From Streptomyces sp. NBC_00236 (GTDB taxonomy: Bacteria > Actinomycetota > Actinomycetes > Streptomycetales > Streptomycetaceae), in NCBI RefSeq assembly GCF_036195045.1, contig NZ_CP108100.1:3968001-4032000 (forward strand): a stretch of 64,000 bases of DNA, read 5' to 3'. The translations under genes and the position numbers were made by a program. Every line of letters starts with the position of its first letter. Positions within the stretch are counted from its first letter, which is position 1. The notes under the pieces are model-generated. The model did not search any database. It was not told where the DNA came from and saw only the letters and a program-made list of their open reading frames with translations. This document shows positions 43,394 to 51,999 of the stretch, piece by piece.

Positions 43394-44995
43394 ATGGCGG
43401 CCACTGGATCCGAGAAGCAGGGGGCGACGGCGTTCTACGTCTCGACCCCCATTTACTACGTCAACGACGCTCCTCACCTGGGCCACGCCTACACGACCGT
43501 CGCAGGCGACGTGCTCACGCGCTGGCACCGCCAGCGCGGCGAGAAGGTGTGGTACCTCACCGGCACGGACGAGCACGGTCAGAAGATCATGCGCACGGCC
43601 GAGGCGAACAACGTCACGCCCCAGGCGTGGTGCGACAAGCTCGTCGAGGAGGCGTGGAAGCCCCTCTGGGAGCACCTCAACATCGCGAACGACGACTTCA
43701 TCCGTACGACGGAGAAGCGGCACACCGACCGTGTGCAGGAGTTCGTGCAGGACCTGCATGACAAGGGTGAGATCTACAAGGGCGGGTACGAGGGCCCGTA
43801 CTGCGTGGGCTGCGAGGAGTACAAGCTCCCCGGCGATCTCATCGAGGACGAGGCCGGCGTCAAGCTGTGCCCGATCCACAAGAAGCCGGTGGAGATCCTC
43901 AAGGAGGAGAACTACTTCTTCAAGCTCAGCGAGTACGGCCCGAAGCTGCTGGAGTTCTACGCGGCCAACCCCGGCTTCATCCAGCCGGAGTCCGCGCGCA
44001 ACGAGGTCGTGAACTTCGTCAAGCAGGGTCTGCAGGACCTCTCGATCTCCCGCTCGACGTTCGACTGGGGCGTCCCGGTCCCGTGGGACGAGAAGCACGT
44101 CATCTACGTGTGGGTCGACGCCCTGCTCAACTACGCCACGGCGGTCGGCTACGGCGCCAACCAGGAGAAGTTCGACGGTACGTTCCCGGCGAACGTGCAC
44201 CTGGTCGGCAAGGACATCCTGCGCTTCCACGCGGTGATCTGGCCGGCGATGCTGATGGCGCAGGGCCTGCCGCTGCCGGGCCGGGTCGCGGCCAACGGCT
44301 GGCTGATGGTCGGCGGCGAGAAGATGTCGAAGTCGAACCTGACGGGCATCAAGCCGCAGGACCTGACCTCGCACTTCGGCGTGGACGCCTACCGCTGGTA
44401 CTTCCTGCGGGCCATCGCGTTCGGCAGCGACGGCTCGTTCTCGTGGGAGGACTTCACCGCCCGCTACACCTCCGAGCTCGCCAACGACTACGGCAACCTG
44501 GCCTCGCGCCTCGCCGCCATGGTCGGCAAGTACTACGGCGGCACGCTCCCCGAGGCCACGGCCTCGGGCGAGGCGGAGCGGGCGGTCCAGGAGGGGCTGG
44601 CCAAGGCGGTCGCCACGGCCGACCTGAAGATCGGTGAGGAGCTGGACTTCCAGGCGGGCATCCTGGCGGTCTTCGACTTCGTGAAGCAGGTCAACGGCTA
44701 CATCACGGAGCAGGAGCCGTGGAAGGTCGCCAAGGACGAGTCGCCGGAGGGCAAGGCCCGCCTCGCGACCATCCTGTACACGGCGTCCGAGGCGCTGCGC
44801 GGTGTCGCGGTCCTGATGAACCCCGTCATGCCGGACACCTCGCAGAAGCTGTGGGAGTCCCTGGGCGCCGAGGAGTCCCTGGGCGCCCTGTCCGACCAGC
44901 GCGTGCAGGACGCGGCCACGTGGGGCCGGCTGCCCGCGGGGGCGACGGTGACGAAGGGCGCGGTGCTGTTCCCGCGCCTGGAGGAGAAGCCGTAG
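43394..44995 (+). CDS. metG: Methionyl-tRNA synthetase
   Basis: 533 residues. The class I signature is near the N-terminus (FYVSTPIYYVNDAPHLGHAY, with HLGH as HIGH motif) and GEKMSKSN is the KMSKS loop. A CP-type zinc knuckle appears as CVGC and CPIH. It attaches Met to tRNA-Met (elongator and initiator). It lacks the C-terminal EMAPII/Trbp dimerisation domain, normal for many actinomycetes. ATG 43394 gives MAATGSEKQG; an earlier in-frame GTG at 43361 is less likely. It is a single gene, followed by two direct-repeat hairpins. Confidence 0.97.
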   Translation: MAATGSEKQGATAFYVSTPIYYVNDAPHLGHAYTTVAGDVLTRWHRQRGEKVWYLTGTDEHGQKIMRTAEANNVTPQAWCDKLVEEAWKPLWEHLNIANDDFIRTTEKRHTDRVQEFVQDLHDKGEIYKGGYEGPYCVGCEEYKLPGDLIEDEAGVKLCPIHKKPVEILKEENYFFKLSEYGPKLLEFYAANPGFIQPESARNEVVNFVKQGLQDLSISRSTFDWGVPVPWDEKHVIYVWVDALLNYATAVGYGANQEKFDGTFPANVHLVGKDILRFHAVIWPAMLMAQGLPLPGRVAANGWLMVGGEKMSKSNLTGIKPQDLTSHFGVDAYRWYFLRAIAFGSDGSFSWEDFTARYTSELANDYGNLASRLAAMVGKYYGGTLPEATASGEAERAVQEGLAKAVATADLKIGEELDFQAGILAVFDFVKQVNGYITEQEPWKVAKDESPEGKARLATILYTASEALRGVAVLMNPVMPDTSQKLWESLGAEESLGALSDQRVQDAATWGRLPAGATVTKGAVLFPRLEEKP

Positions 44996-45009
44996 GCCCC
45001 TTCGGGGCC
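44995..45009 (+). terminator. Small hairpin immediately after metG
   Basis: GGCCCC (44995-45000), TTC, GGGGCC (45004-45009), overlapping the G of the TAG stop. The hairpin reappears 58 bases downstream as part of the duplicated block. The stem is short, so the terminator role is tentative. Confidence 0.5.
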
Positions 45010-45110
45010 GGGTCTTCACGTTTCGGTTGACCCGGTCCCGGGTCGTGGGCCTCGGCCCTTCGGGGCCGGGTCTCCGTGTTTCGGTTGACCCGGCCCGGGG
45101 TCGGGGGTTC
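44998..45110. repeat. Tandem 58-bp duplication after metG
   Basis: The block starting CCCTTCGGGGCCGGGTCT at 44998 is repeated with a few substitutions at 45056. Each copy carries the hairpin GGCCC-TTC-GGGCC, a TTTCGGTTGACCCGG run and a Gly/Arg-poor GC-rich end. The second copy runs directly into the palindromic element. Confidence 0.75.
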
Positions 45111-45560
45111 CGTCCTCAAGCGCCGGACGGGCTTGGGTTGGGCGCCGAGCCCCGCGGGGTGCGCCTTCACCCGGTGGATGGGGGTCCGGGGTCCCTCCGG
45201 AGCGTCTCCTCGAACGACGAACGTTTCCAGTCCCACGCAACGGACCCCGGTATCCGTTCGTCGTCCTGCGGGGACGCCCCTGCACGCCCCCGGACCCGGC
45301 CGGAGTGCGCCCGTGCCCCCGGTTCTTCCACCGGTGGTGCCACCGGGGCGCGGGCGCACGACGGCGTCGGGTGGGGCCGTGCAGGGGCGTCCCCGCAGGA
45401 AAATGGCGTACTACCCGGCCCCCGCAACGGCGTACGTTGCCACGCCAGTTTCTGAGGAGACGCCCCGGAGGGGCCCCGCCCCCACCCACAAGCGCACCCC
45501 ACAAGGAACCCGCACCCGAACCAAGCCCGTCCGGCGCTTGAGGACGGAACCCCGCGCCCC
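45096..45560. repeat. Large palindromic element (about 465 bp, REP-tipped inverted repeat)
   Basis: Two arms of about 210 bases are imperfect inverted complements around a centre near 45330. Exact blocks include a 25-bp terminal match (45112-45136 with 45521-45545, the same REP-like motif as at 18732) and a 21-bp inner match (45266-45286 with 45378-45398). Flanking GGGTTCC/GGAACCC continue the symmetry outside the tips. The whole could fold as one long hairpin RNA or is a MITE-like mobile element. It has no convincing coding potential. Confidence 0.8.
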
Positions 45561-45604
45561 GGACCGGGGGGCACCCACACCAAGGACCCGGCCCCACAGG
45601 GGCC

Positions 45605-46447
45605 TCAGCGGCTCAGCGACGCCGCGTCCCCCATCACGATGACCGGCTCCTTCGCCGGGTCGAGGACGCTCAGCAGTTCCTTCATCCGGTCCTCGGTGAC
45701 CGAGACGCAGCCCTGGGTGGGGCCGCCGTGGTCGACGTGGATCCAGATGCCGCCGCCGCGTTCGTCGCCCAGGGGGCGGGTGTGGTCCAGGGGCGAGGTG
45801 CCGGGGATCCGGTTGTAGTCGATGGCGATCACGTAGTCGAAGGAGCCCTCCAGCGGCTCCCCGTGGAAGCCCTCGCCCTCCACCTTGAAGTCCGGGCTCA
45901 GGTCGTACGGGAAGGCGGTGTCCGGCGGTTCGAGGCGGCCGCCCGCCGCGGTCAGGGTGAAGACGCCGACGGGCGAGCGCAGGTCGCCCTCCCAGTGCTC
46001 GGCCGTCCAGCCGTTCAGGGCGTTGTGCGCGGGCCAGGGCGCGCGGGCCGCCCGCCAGCCGACGGCCGGGTCGTCCCGGGTGTAGAGCACGGCCGTGGAG
46101 CGGTTGGAGTCCGGTGACTGGCCGGTGACGACGAACGCCTGGTGGGCCCCGGCCGGAATCTGCGCGCGGGTCTGCGGCCCCAGCCCCGGGATCTCCTTCG
46201 GCGGCGCGGGAGCGGGCGGCACGGCTGCCCGGGACTGCGCCGGGGCGCCGGGTGCGCCCGGGGCGCCGGGTGCACCGGCTGCCCCGGGCGGTCCCGGTAC
46301 GCCGGAGGCGCCCGCGGCCTTCGTGGTGGCGCCGCTCCCGCCCATCCCGGCGAGCGGCCCCGCCCCGCACCCGGCCAGCAGCAGCAGGAGGGCGGCGCAG
46401 ATGACGTACGGGAGGCGCAGCGGAACGCGCGGACGGGGCACGGGCAC
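45605..46447 (-). CDS. L,D-transpeptidase family lipoprotein
   Basis: 280 residues. The lipobox LLLAGC puts the lipidated Cys at residue 27. A collagen-like GASGVPGPPGAAGAPGAPG linker follows, then the YkuD/ErfK catalytic core with HVDHGGPTQGCVSV (His and the nucleophilic Cys, the LDT signature). It likely forms 3-3 peptidoglycan cross-links outside the membrane. GTG 46447 follows AGGAG by 6 bases. It is downstream of the palindromic element and encoded opposite to it. Confidence 0.85.
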   Translation of the reverse strand: MPVPRPRVPLRLPYVICAALLLLLAGCGAGPLAGMGGSGATTKAAGASGVPGPPGAAGAPGAPGAPGAPAQSRAAVPPAPAPPKEIPGLGPQTRAQIPAGAHQAFVVTGQSPDSNRSTAVLYTRDDPAVGWRAARAPWPAHNALNGWTAEHWEGDLRSPVGVFTLTAAGGRLEPPDTAFPYDLSPDFKVEGEGFHGEPLEGSFDYVIAIDYNRIPGTSPLDHTRPLGDERGGGIWIHVDHGGPTQGCVSVTEDRMKELLSVLDPAKEPVIVMGDAASLSR

Positions 46448-46683
46448 GGAGGGCTCCTCAGCGGTAGGTGGCCGGCTCCGGGGCTCTGCGGACACGGGCC
46501 GGGGTCCGCGCTGCGCCGGGGTCGGCCCAGGCAGTCTTTGCCGCAGTCGCCGTCCGCCAATCCGGCGCGAGGGCCATCCGGGTCTCACCGTTCGGGTGAT
46601 TCATGTACTTGTATGCACGCAGCCATGTGTCCGTGGGCAGCAGGAGGGACCCGGAACCGGGGTGGGCGTGCGCCGCACACACG

Positions 46684-46719
46684 GAAACAGTCCCCGGCCG
46701 GGCGGCCGGGGACTGTTTC
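46684..46719 (-). terminator. Terminator of aspS (perfect 16-bp stem)
   Basis: GAAACAGTCCCCGGCC (46684-46699), loop GGGC, and its exact complement (46704-46719). It lies 28 bases after the aspS stop. Its 3' arm overlaps the parS-like site. Confidence 0.85.
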
Positions 46720-46728
46720 ACGTGGAAC
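46715..46728. other. Probable parS (ParB-binding) site
   Basis: GTTTCACGTGGAAC, on the other strand GTTCCACGTGAAAC. This is the core of the B. subtilis parS TGTTCCACGTGAAACA and is one mismatch from GTTTCACGTGAAAC, the Streptomyces consensus. It is intergenic, within the aspS terminator arm. Streptomyces parS sites cluster around oriC, so it fits a chromosomal core position. No other site was found in the window. Confidence 0.72.
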
Positions 46729-46747
46729 CGAAGCGGAGCGCCGACGC

Positions 46748-48565
46748 CTACTTCGCGCCGGTGTCCCTCGCCACGGAGTCCTTGGCCTCCGCCTTCTCCT
46801 TGGCCGACGCGACCGGCTTGCGGAGCTGGATGTTCAGCTCGCGCAGCCGCGTCTCGTCCAGCTCGCTCGGGGCACCCATCATCAGGTCCTGGGCGTTGCC
46901 GTTGAGCGGGAAGGCGATGGTCTCGCGGATGTTGGGCTCGTCGGCCAGCAGCATCACGATGCGGTCGACGCCCGGGGCGATGCCACCGTGCGGCGGAGCG
47001 CCGAGACGGAACGCGCGCAGCATGCCCGCGAACTCCCGCTCGACGGTCTCGGCCTCGTAGCCGGCGATCTCGAAGGCCTTCAGCATGACCTCGGGCTCGT
47101 GGTTACGAATGGCGCCCGAGGACAGCTCGATGCCGTTGCAGACGATGTCGTACTGCCACGCCAGGATGTCGAGCGGGTCCTTCTCCTCCAGGTCCTTCAT
47201 GCCACCCTGGGGCATGGAGAACGGGTTGTGCGAGAAGTCGATCTTGCCGGTCTCCTCGTCCTTCTCGTACATCGGGAAGTCGACGATCCAGCAGAAGCGG
47301 AAGACGCCCTCCTCGAAGTGGCCGGCGCGCTTGGCGGCCTCGACGCGGACGACGGACATGATCTTGGAGACCTCGTCGAACTCGCCCGCGCCGAAGAACA
47401 CGGCGTGGCCGGGGACGAGGGACAGACGCTCGGTGAGGGTCTTGATGTCCGCCTCGGTGAGGAACTTGGCGATCGGACCCGCCAGCGTGCCGTCCTCGCC
47501 GACGCGGACCCAGGCGAGGCCCTTGGCGCCGTGCTCGACCGCGTACGCGCCGAGGCCGTCGAAGAACTTCCGGGACTGACCCGCGGTGTCCGGCACCGGC
47601 AGGGCACGGACGTGCTTGCCGGCGAAGGCCTTGAACTCCGAGTCCGCGAAGATGTCGGAGATGTCGACGAGCTCCAGCTGGGCCCGCAGGTCCGGCTTGT
47701 CGTTGCCGTACTTCAGCATCGACTCGCGGAACGGGATGCGCGGGAACGGCGAGGTGACGGGGAGGCCGTTGCCGAACTCCTCGAAGAGCTCGGTCATGAG
47801 CTTCTCGATCGGCTGGAAGACGTCTTCCTGCTCGACGAACGACATCTCGACGTCGAGCTGGTAGAACTCGCCCGGCGAACGGTCGGCGCGGGCGTCCTCG
47901 TCGCGGAAGCACGGCGCGATCTGGAAGTAGCGGTCGAAGCCGGAGATCATCAGCAGCTGCTTGAACTGCTGCGGTGCCTGCGGAAGGGCGTAGAACTTGC
48001 CCGGGTTCAGGCGGGACGGGACCACGAAGTCACGGGCGCCCTCGGGGGAGGTCGCGGCGAGGATCGGGGTCGCCATCTCGTTGAAGCCGAGGGCCACCAT
48101 CTTGGAGCGGATGGCGGCGATGACGGACGAGCGCAGCATGATGTTGCGGTGCATGCGCTCGCGGCGCAGGTCGAGGAAGCGGTACTCCAGGCGCCGCTCC
48201 TCGTTGACGCCGTCCTCGGCGTTGATCGTGAAGGGCAGCGGGGCGGCCTGACCGAGCACCTCGACCTCGGTGACCTCGATCTCGATCTCGCCGGTCGGCA
48301 GCTCCGGGTTCACGTTGTCGGCGCCGCGGGCGGAGACCTTGCCGTCGATCCGTACGACGGTCTCCTTGGTCAGCTTCGCCAGGGCGTCGTTGCCGGGGGT
48401 ACCGGGACGGGCGACGAGCTGCACCAGACCGTAGTGGTCGCGCAGATCGATGAAGAGGATGCCACCCAGGTCTCGGCGATTGTGCAGCCAGCCGCTCAGC
48501 CGGACGTCGGTGCCGACGTCAGAGGCGCGGAGCTCGCCGCAGGTGTGGGACCTGTACCGATGCAT
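46748..48565 (-). CDS. aspS: Aspartyl-tRNA synthetase
   Basis: 605 residues, class IIb. An N-terminal OB anticodon-binding domain begins [20 protein letters not shown] and includes [21 protein letters not shown]; motif 2 is [10 protein letters not shown]; motif 3 is [13 protein letters not shown] near the C-terminus, with a GAD-type insertion (bacterial type). It charges Asp onto tRNA; in many actinobacteria the enzyme is non-discriminating, also charging tRNA-Asn with Asp, which cannot be decided here. It ends at a perfect terminator whose arm contains a parS-like site. It is divergent from the SpoIIE phosphatase gene. Confidence 0.97.
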   Translation of the reverse strand: MHRYRSHTCGELRASDVGTDVRLSGWLHNRRDLGGILFIDLRDHYGLVQLVARPGTPGNDALAKLTKETVVRIDGKVSARGADNVNPELPTGEIEIEVTEVEVLGQAAPLPFTINAEDGVNEERRLEYRFLDLRRERMHRNIMLRSSVIAAIRSKMVALGFNEMATPILAATSPEGARDFVVPSRLNPGKFYALPQAPQQFKQLLMISGFDRYFQIAPCFRDEDARADRSPGEFYQLDVEMSFVEQEDVFQPIEKLMTELFEEFGNGLPVTSPFPRIPFRESMLKYGNDKPDLRAQLELVDISDIFADSEFKAFAGKHVRALPVPDTAGQSRKFFDGLGAYAVEHGAKGLAWVRVGEDGTLAGPIAKFLTEADIKTLTERLSLVPGHAVFFGAGEFDEVSKIMSVVRVEAAKRAGHFEEGVFRFCWIVDFPMYEKDEETGKIDFSHNPFSMPQGGMKDLEEKDPLDILAWQYDIVCNGIELSSGAIRNHEPEVMLKAFEIAGYEAETVEREFAGMLRAFRLGAPPHGGIAPGVDRIVMLLADEPNIRETIAFPLNGNAQDLMMGAPSELDETRLRELNIQLRKPVASAKEKAEAKDSVARDTGAK

Positions 48566-48717
48566 CGTCGTTCATCCAGTCTTCGCGGTTGGGGGATGAT
48601 TCAGCCACCCCAGGCTACCGCCCGCGACCGGACCGTTTCATTGTCATTGATCGCGCCAAGATCGTCGGCGGGGCTCTGGCGCTGCCCCGCATGCACATGC
48701 CGGTCTAAAGTGGGGCA

Positions 48718-50814
48718 ATGCGCACCGAGGAAGTCCTGGCCGCGACGGCGACCGGCCTTTGGCGCTGGGACAACCGGGCCGGAACGGTCACGCTCGACGC
48801 GGAGGCGGCCCGGCTCCTGGAGCTGCCCGCCGAGCACAGCGTCTTCCGTGAGTCGGAGGTGCGCTCCCGCTTCCATCCCGTCGACTGGAACGAGATCTAC
48901 GCGGTGGTGAACCTCGCCGTCGCCGAGGACACGCTCGCCGAGGCCCGGGTGCGGATCGTGGACGAGCACGGACGGGTGCTGCGGACCGTCCGGAGCCGCT
49001 CCAAACCGCTGCGGCCCGAGGCGGGCTCCGAGGCGGACTACGTGCTGGTCGGCACGCTCCAGGAGGTCGCCGAGCCGCAGCCCGGCACCACCGGGGCGCA
49101 CACCCCGATCACCGGCGACTGGCGGCGCTCCCGCGAGGCGTTCCTGCTCGACGCGGGACGGGCGCTGGCCGAGGCCCGGTCGACGGCGGAGGTGCTGCGG
49201 GTGGCCTACTCGCTCTCCATGCCCGGGTTCTCGCCGGACGGGCTGGCGGTCTTCGGGGTCGAGGGCGAACGGCTGACGATCATCGGCCACCACGGGCACA
49301 ACATGGGCGACGAGGGCCCGTTCAGCGACATGCCGCTGGAAACCGACTACCCCGCCGCCGAGGTCGTCCGGACCGGCCGGGCCGTCTATCTGCCGACCGC
49401 CGACGACTACCGCGACCGCTATCCGGCCACCTGGCCGCTCGCCCAGCGGTTCGGGCGCCGGTCCTGGGCCTTCCTGCCGCTGATCGTGGCGGGCCGCACG
49501 ATGGGTACCTGGATGGCCGGGTTCCGGCACCCGGTCTCGTTCTCGCCGGACGAACGGTCGGTGCTGACGACCGTGGCCCGGATGCTCGCCCAGGCGCTCG
49601 CCAGGGCCGGGGTCGCCGAGACGGAGCGGGAACTGTCGCTGGGGCTCCAGCGCTCGATGATGCCGTCCCTGGGGCCCGACATCCCGGGGATGACGGTCGC
49701 CGCCCGCTACGTCCCGACCGGGGGCGGCCTCCAGGTCGGCGGCGACTGGTACGACATGATCCCGCTGCCCAACGGCCGCATCGCCCTCGTCATCGGCGAC
49801 GTCCAGGGGCACGACGTGCGGGCCGCGGGGCTGATGGGCCAGCTGCGGATCGCCCTGCGCGCGTACGCCTCCGAGGGGCACCCCCCGGACGCGGTGCTCT
49901 CGCGCGCCTCGCGCTTCCTGTCCGGGCTCACCGACGCGTACGAGGACGGCGAGGAGCCGGAGGCACGCTTCGCGACCTGCCTGTACGCGGAGGCGGACCC
50001 CGTGACCGGCGTCCTCGACATCGCGCGGGCCGGTCATCCCGACCCCGTGGTCATGACCGGCGACGGGACCGCCGTCATCCGCCGGACCGAGGGCGGGCTG
50101 CCGCTCGGGATCGAGGCCGACGCGGACTACCCGGCGACCCGGATCACGCTGGAGGCCGGGGAAACGATCATGCTGTGCACGGACGGCCTGATCGAGACCG
50201 GCGGGCACGACCTGGCCACCGGCTGGGTCCGGCTCCGGCCGATCCTGGAGGGGCACACCGGGGATCTGGAGAAGCTCGCGGACGAGCTGGTGCAGGCCGT
50301 GCACGGACCGGCCTCGCACCACACGACGGGGCCCCTCGCCGACCGGCGCGAGGACGACATAGCGCTCCTGCTGCTGCGGCGCGAGGCCTCCACGACGCAC
50401 CGGGCCGCGCCCCGCCGTATCGCGCTGACCATCGCCCAGGCGGAACCGGAACGGATCGCCGCCGCCCGCGCGCTGCTGCGCGAGTTGCTGCACGACTGGG
50501 CGGACGAGGAGCAGGTCGACTCGGCGGTGCTGATGGTCTCCGAGATGGCCACGAACGTGCTGGTCCACACGGACGGCGACGCGCTGATGGTCGCGCAGGC
50601 GACCGGTGAGCACGGGGAGCGGCGACTGCGGGTCGAGGTGTCCGACGGCAGCGACGAGCTGCCGCACAGGCGGCGGCCCGGCGAGATGGCGTCGAGCGGG
50701 CGCGGCCTGGTGCTGATGGAGATGCTCGCCGACGCGTGGGGGGTGGACCCGCGGGGCTCGGGGAAGTCGATCTGGTTCGAGCTGTACGAGTCGGCGGAGC
50801 TCTCGGAGCCGTAG
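48718..50814 (+). CDS. PAS-GAF-SpoIIE phosphatase fused to HATPase (anti-sigma kinase-like)
   Basis: 698 residues: PAS (about 1-130), GAF (about 140-305), a SpoIIE/PP2C domain (about 325-555, with QVGGDWYDMIPL, IGDVQGHD and MLCTDGLIE) and a C-terminal HATPase_c_2 domain (about 560-690, with MVSEMATNVLVHT as N box and SSGRGLVLMEMLADAWG). The combination means one protein could both phosphorylate and dephosphorylate an anti-anti-sigma factor. This arrangement is typical of Streptomyces partner-switch regulators. ATG 48718 sits in the gap after the aspS start (48565). Confidence 0.9.
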   Translation: MRTEEVLAATATGLWRWDNRAGTVTLDAEAARLLELPAEHSVFRESEVRSRFHPVDWNEIYAVVNLAVAEDTLAEARVRIVDEHGRVLRTVRSRSKPLRPEAGSEADYVLVGTLQEVAEPQPGTTGAHTPITGDWRRSREAFLLDAGRALAEARSTAEVLRVAYSLSMPGFSPDGLAVFGVEGERLTIIGHHGHNMGDEGPFSDMPLETDYPAAEVVRTGRAVYLPTADDYRDRYPATWPLAQRFGRRSWAFLPLIVAGRTMGTWMAGFRHPVSFSPDERSVLTTVARMLAQALARAGVAETERELSLGLQRSMMPSLGPDIPGMTVAARYVPTGGGLQVGGDWYDMIPLPNGRIALVIGDVQGHDVRAAGLMGQLRIALRAYASEGHPPDAVLSRASRFLSGLTDAYEDGEEPEARFATCLYAEADPVTGVLDIARAGHPDPVVMTGDGTAVIRRTEGGLPLGIEADADYPATRITLEAGETIMLCTDGLIETGGHDLATGWVRLRPILEGHTGDLEKLADELVQAVHGPASHHTTGPLADRREDDIALLLLRREASTTHRAAPRRIALTIAQAEPERIAAARALLRELLHDWADEEQVDSAVLMVSEMATNVLVHTDGDALMVAQATGEHGERRLRVEVSDGSDELPHRRRPGEMASSGRGLVLMEMLADAWGVDPRGSGKSIWFELYESAELSEP

Positions 50815-50829
50815 GCAGCCGCGCGGGCG

Positions 50830-51915
50830 TTACGCCGACGGCCCCGCGGCCGCCCCTCCGGGCACTTCCGGGGCGTCCGGGCCACCCGGGCGCAGCTCGC
50901 CCAGGACGCCGAAGGCCGCCGCGCACAGCGGGACCGCGAGCAGCATCCCGAGGATCCCCGCCACGCTCGCGCCCGCCGTCAGCGCGATCAGGATCATGGC
51001 GGGGTGCATCTGGACCGTACGGCTCTGGATCATCGGCTGGAGGACATGCCCCTCCAGCACCTGGACGGCGAGAACGACCCCGAGCGCCCAGAGCGCGATC
51101 ACCAGCCCCCGGTCCGCCAGCGCCACCAGGACCGCGACGGCGCCGGAGATGAAGGCGCCGAGGTACGGGATGTAGGCGCCGACCAGGACCAGCGCACCGA
51201 GCCCCACCGCGCCGGGCACGCGCAGGATCAGCAGGCCCACCGTGATGCAGACGGCGTCGATCAGGGCGATGAGCGTCGTCCCGCGCATGAAGCCCTCGAC
51301 GGCCTCGAAGGCCCGCCGGCCCATCGCCTCGACGAGGTCGCCGGTGCCGCGCGGCGCGATGGAGTGCGCGAGTTTCACGGCTCGGTCGGAGTCGCGCAGG
51401 AAGAAGAAGGTCAGCAGCAGGGCGAGGACGCTGGTGGCGACGAGCGAACCGATCAGGCTGATCCCGGAGAGGAGTCCGCCCGCGGCGCTCGCACCGAACT
51501 TCTCCACCAGGGTCTTGGCGTTGCCCGCGAGGTCGTCCACGTTCGCGCCGTCCTCGATCCCGAAGTGGTCGATGACCCACTGCGCGGCGTCCTTCAGCGA
51601 CTGGACGATCTGCTCGCCCGTGTCGACGAGCGCGGTGACGACGATGTAGCCCGCCCCGCCGACCACGGCGACGAGCACGGCGCAGGTGAGCCCGGCCGCC
51701 ACGGAGCGGTTCACCCCGTGGGCGGCCATCCGGCGGTGGACCGGCCCGAGCAGTCCGGTACCCAGCAGCGCGAGGAGGACCGGGGTGACGGCGGTCTTGA
51801 AGACGATGCAGAGGAAGACGAGGACGGCGGCGACACCCGCGACCAGCAGGACGACACCGCACCACGCGGCCGCACGCCGGGCGGCATCGGGCAGGAGGGG
51901 CTTCTGGGTCTGCAC
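50830..51915 (-). CDS. AI-2E family transporter
   Basis: 361 residues, about 8 membrane segments with a soluble insert (about 100-150). The AI-2E transporter signatures LRVPGAVGLGALVLVGAYIPYLGAFIS and GILGMLLAVPLCAA are visible. Family members export autoinducer-2 or act as Na+/H+ antiporters; the substrate here is unknown. GTG 51915 is directly downstream of GGGAGG with almost no spacing, so the exact start may differ. It is convergent with the SpoIIE gene. Confidence 0.85.
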   Translation of the reverse strand: MQTQKPLLPDAARRAAAWCGVVLLVAGVAAVLVFLCIVFKTAVTPVLLALLGTGLLGPVHRRMAAHGVNRSVAAGLTCAVLVAVVGGAGYIVVTALVDTGEQIVQSLKDAAQWVIDHFGIEDGANVDDLAGNAKTLVEKFGASAAGGLLSGISLIGSLVATSVLALLLTFFFLRDSDRAVKLAHSIAPRGTGDLVEAMGRRAFEAVEGFMRGTTLIALIDAVCITVGLLILRVPGAVGLGALVLVGAYIPYLGAFISGAVAVLVALADRGLVIALWALGVVLAVQVLEGHVLQPMIQSRTVQMHPAMILIALTAGASVAGILGMLLAVPLCAAAFGVLGELRPGGPDAPEVPGGAAAGPSA

Positions 51916-51999
51916 CCTCCCACCCGATCACGCCGCGGCAGTGGTGTCCCGCCTGCGCCGCCGTACGAGTGATGAACCGTCATACGGCGGCAGCGGGGC

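Noticed and set aside
45016..45642. Several 80-190-residue frames on both strands in the metG-transpeptidase gap
   Set aside because: They lie inside the palindromic element and tandem duplication, have mirrored composition, and lack ribosome sites and families.
46142..48910. 922-residue frame antisense to aspS
   Set aside because: Mirror of an unmistakable aspartyl-tRNA synthetase; no domain and no start support.
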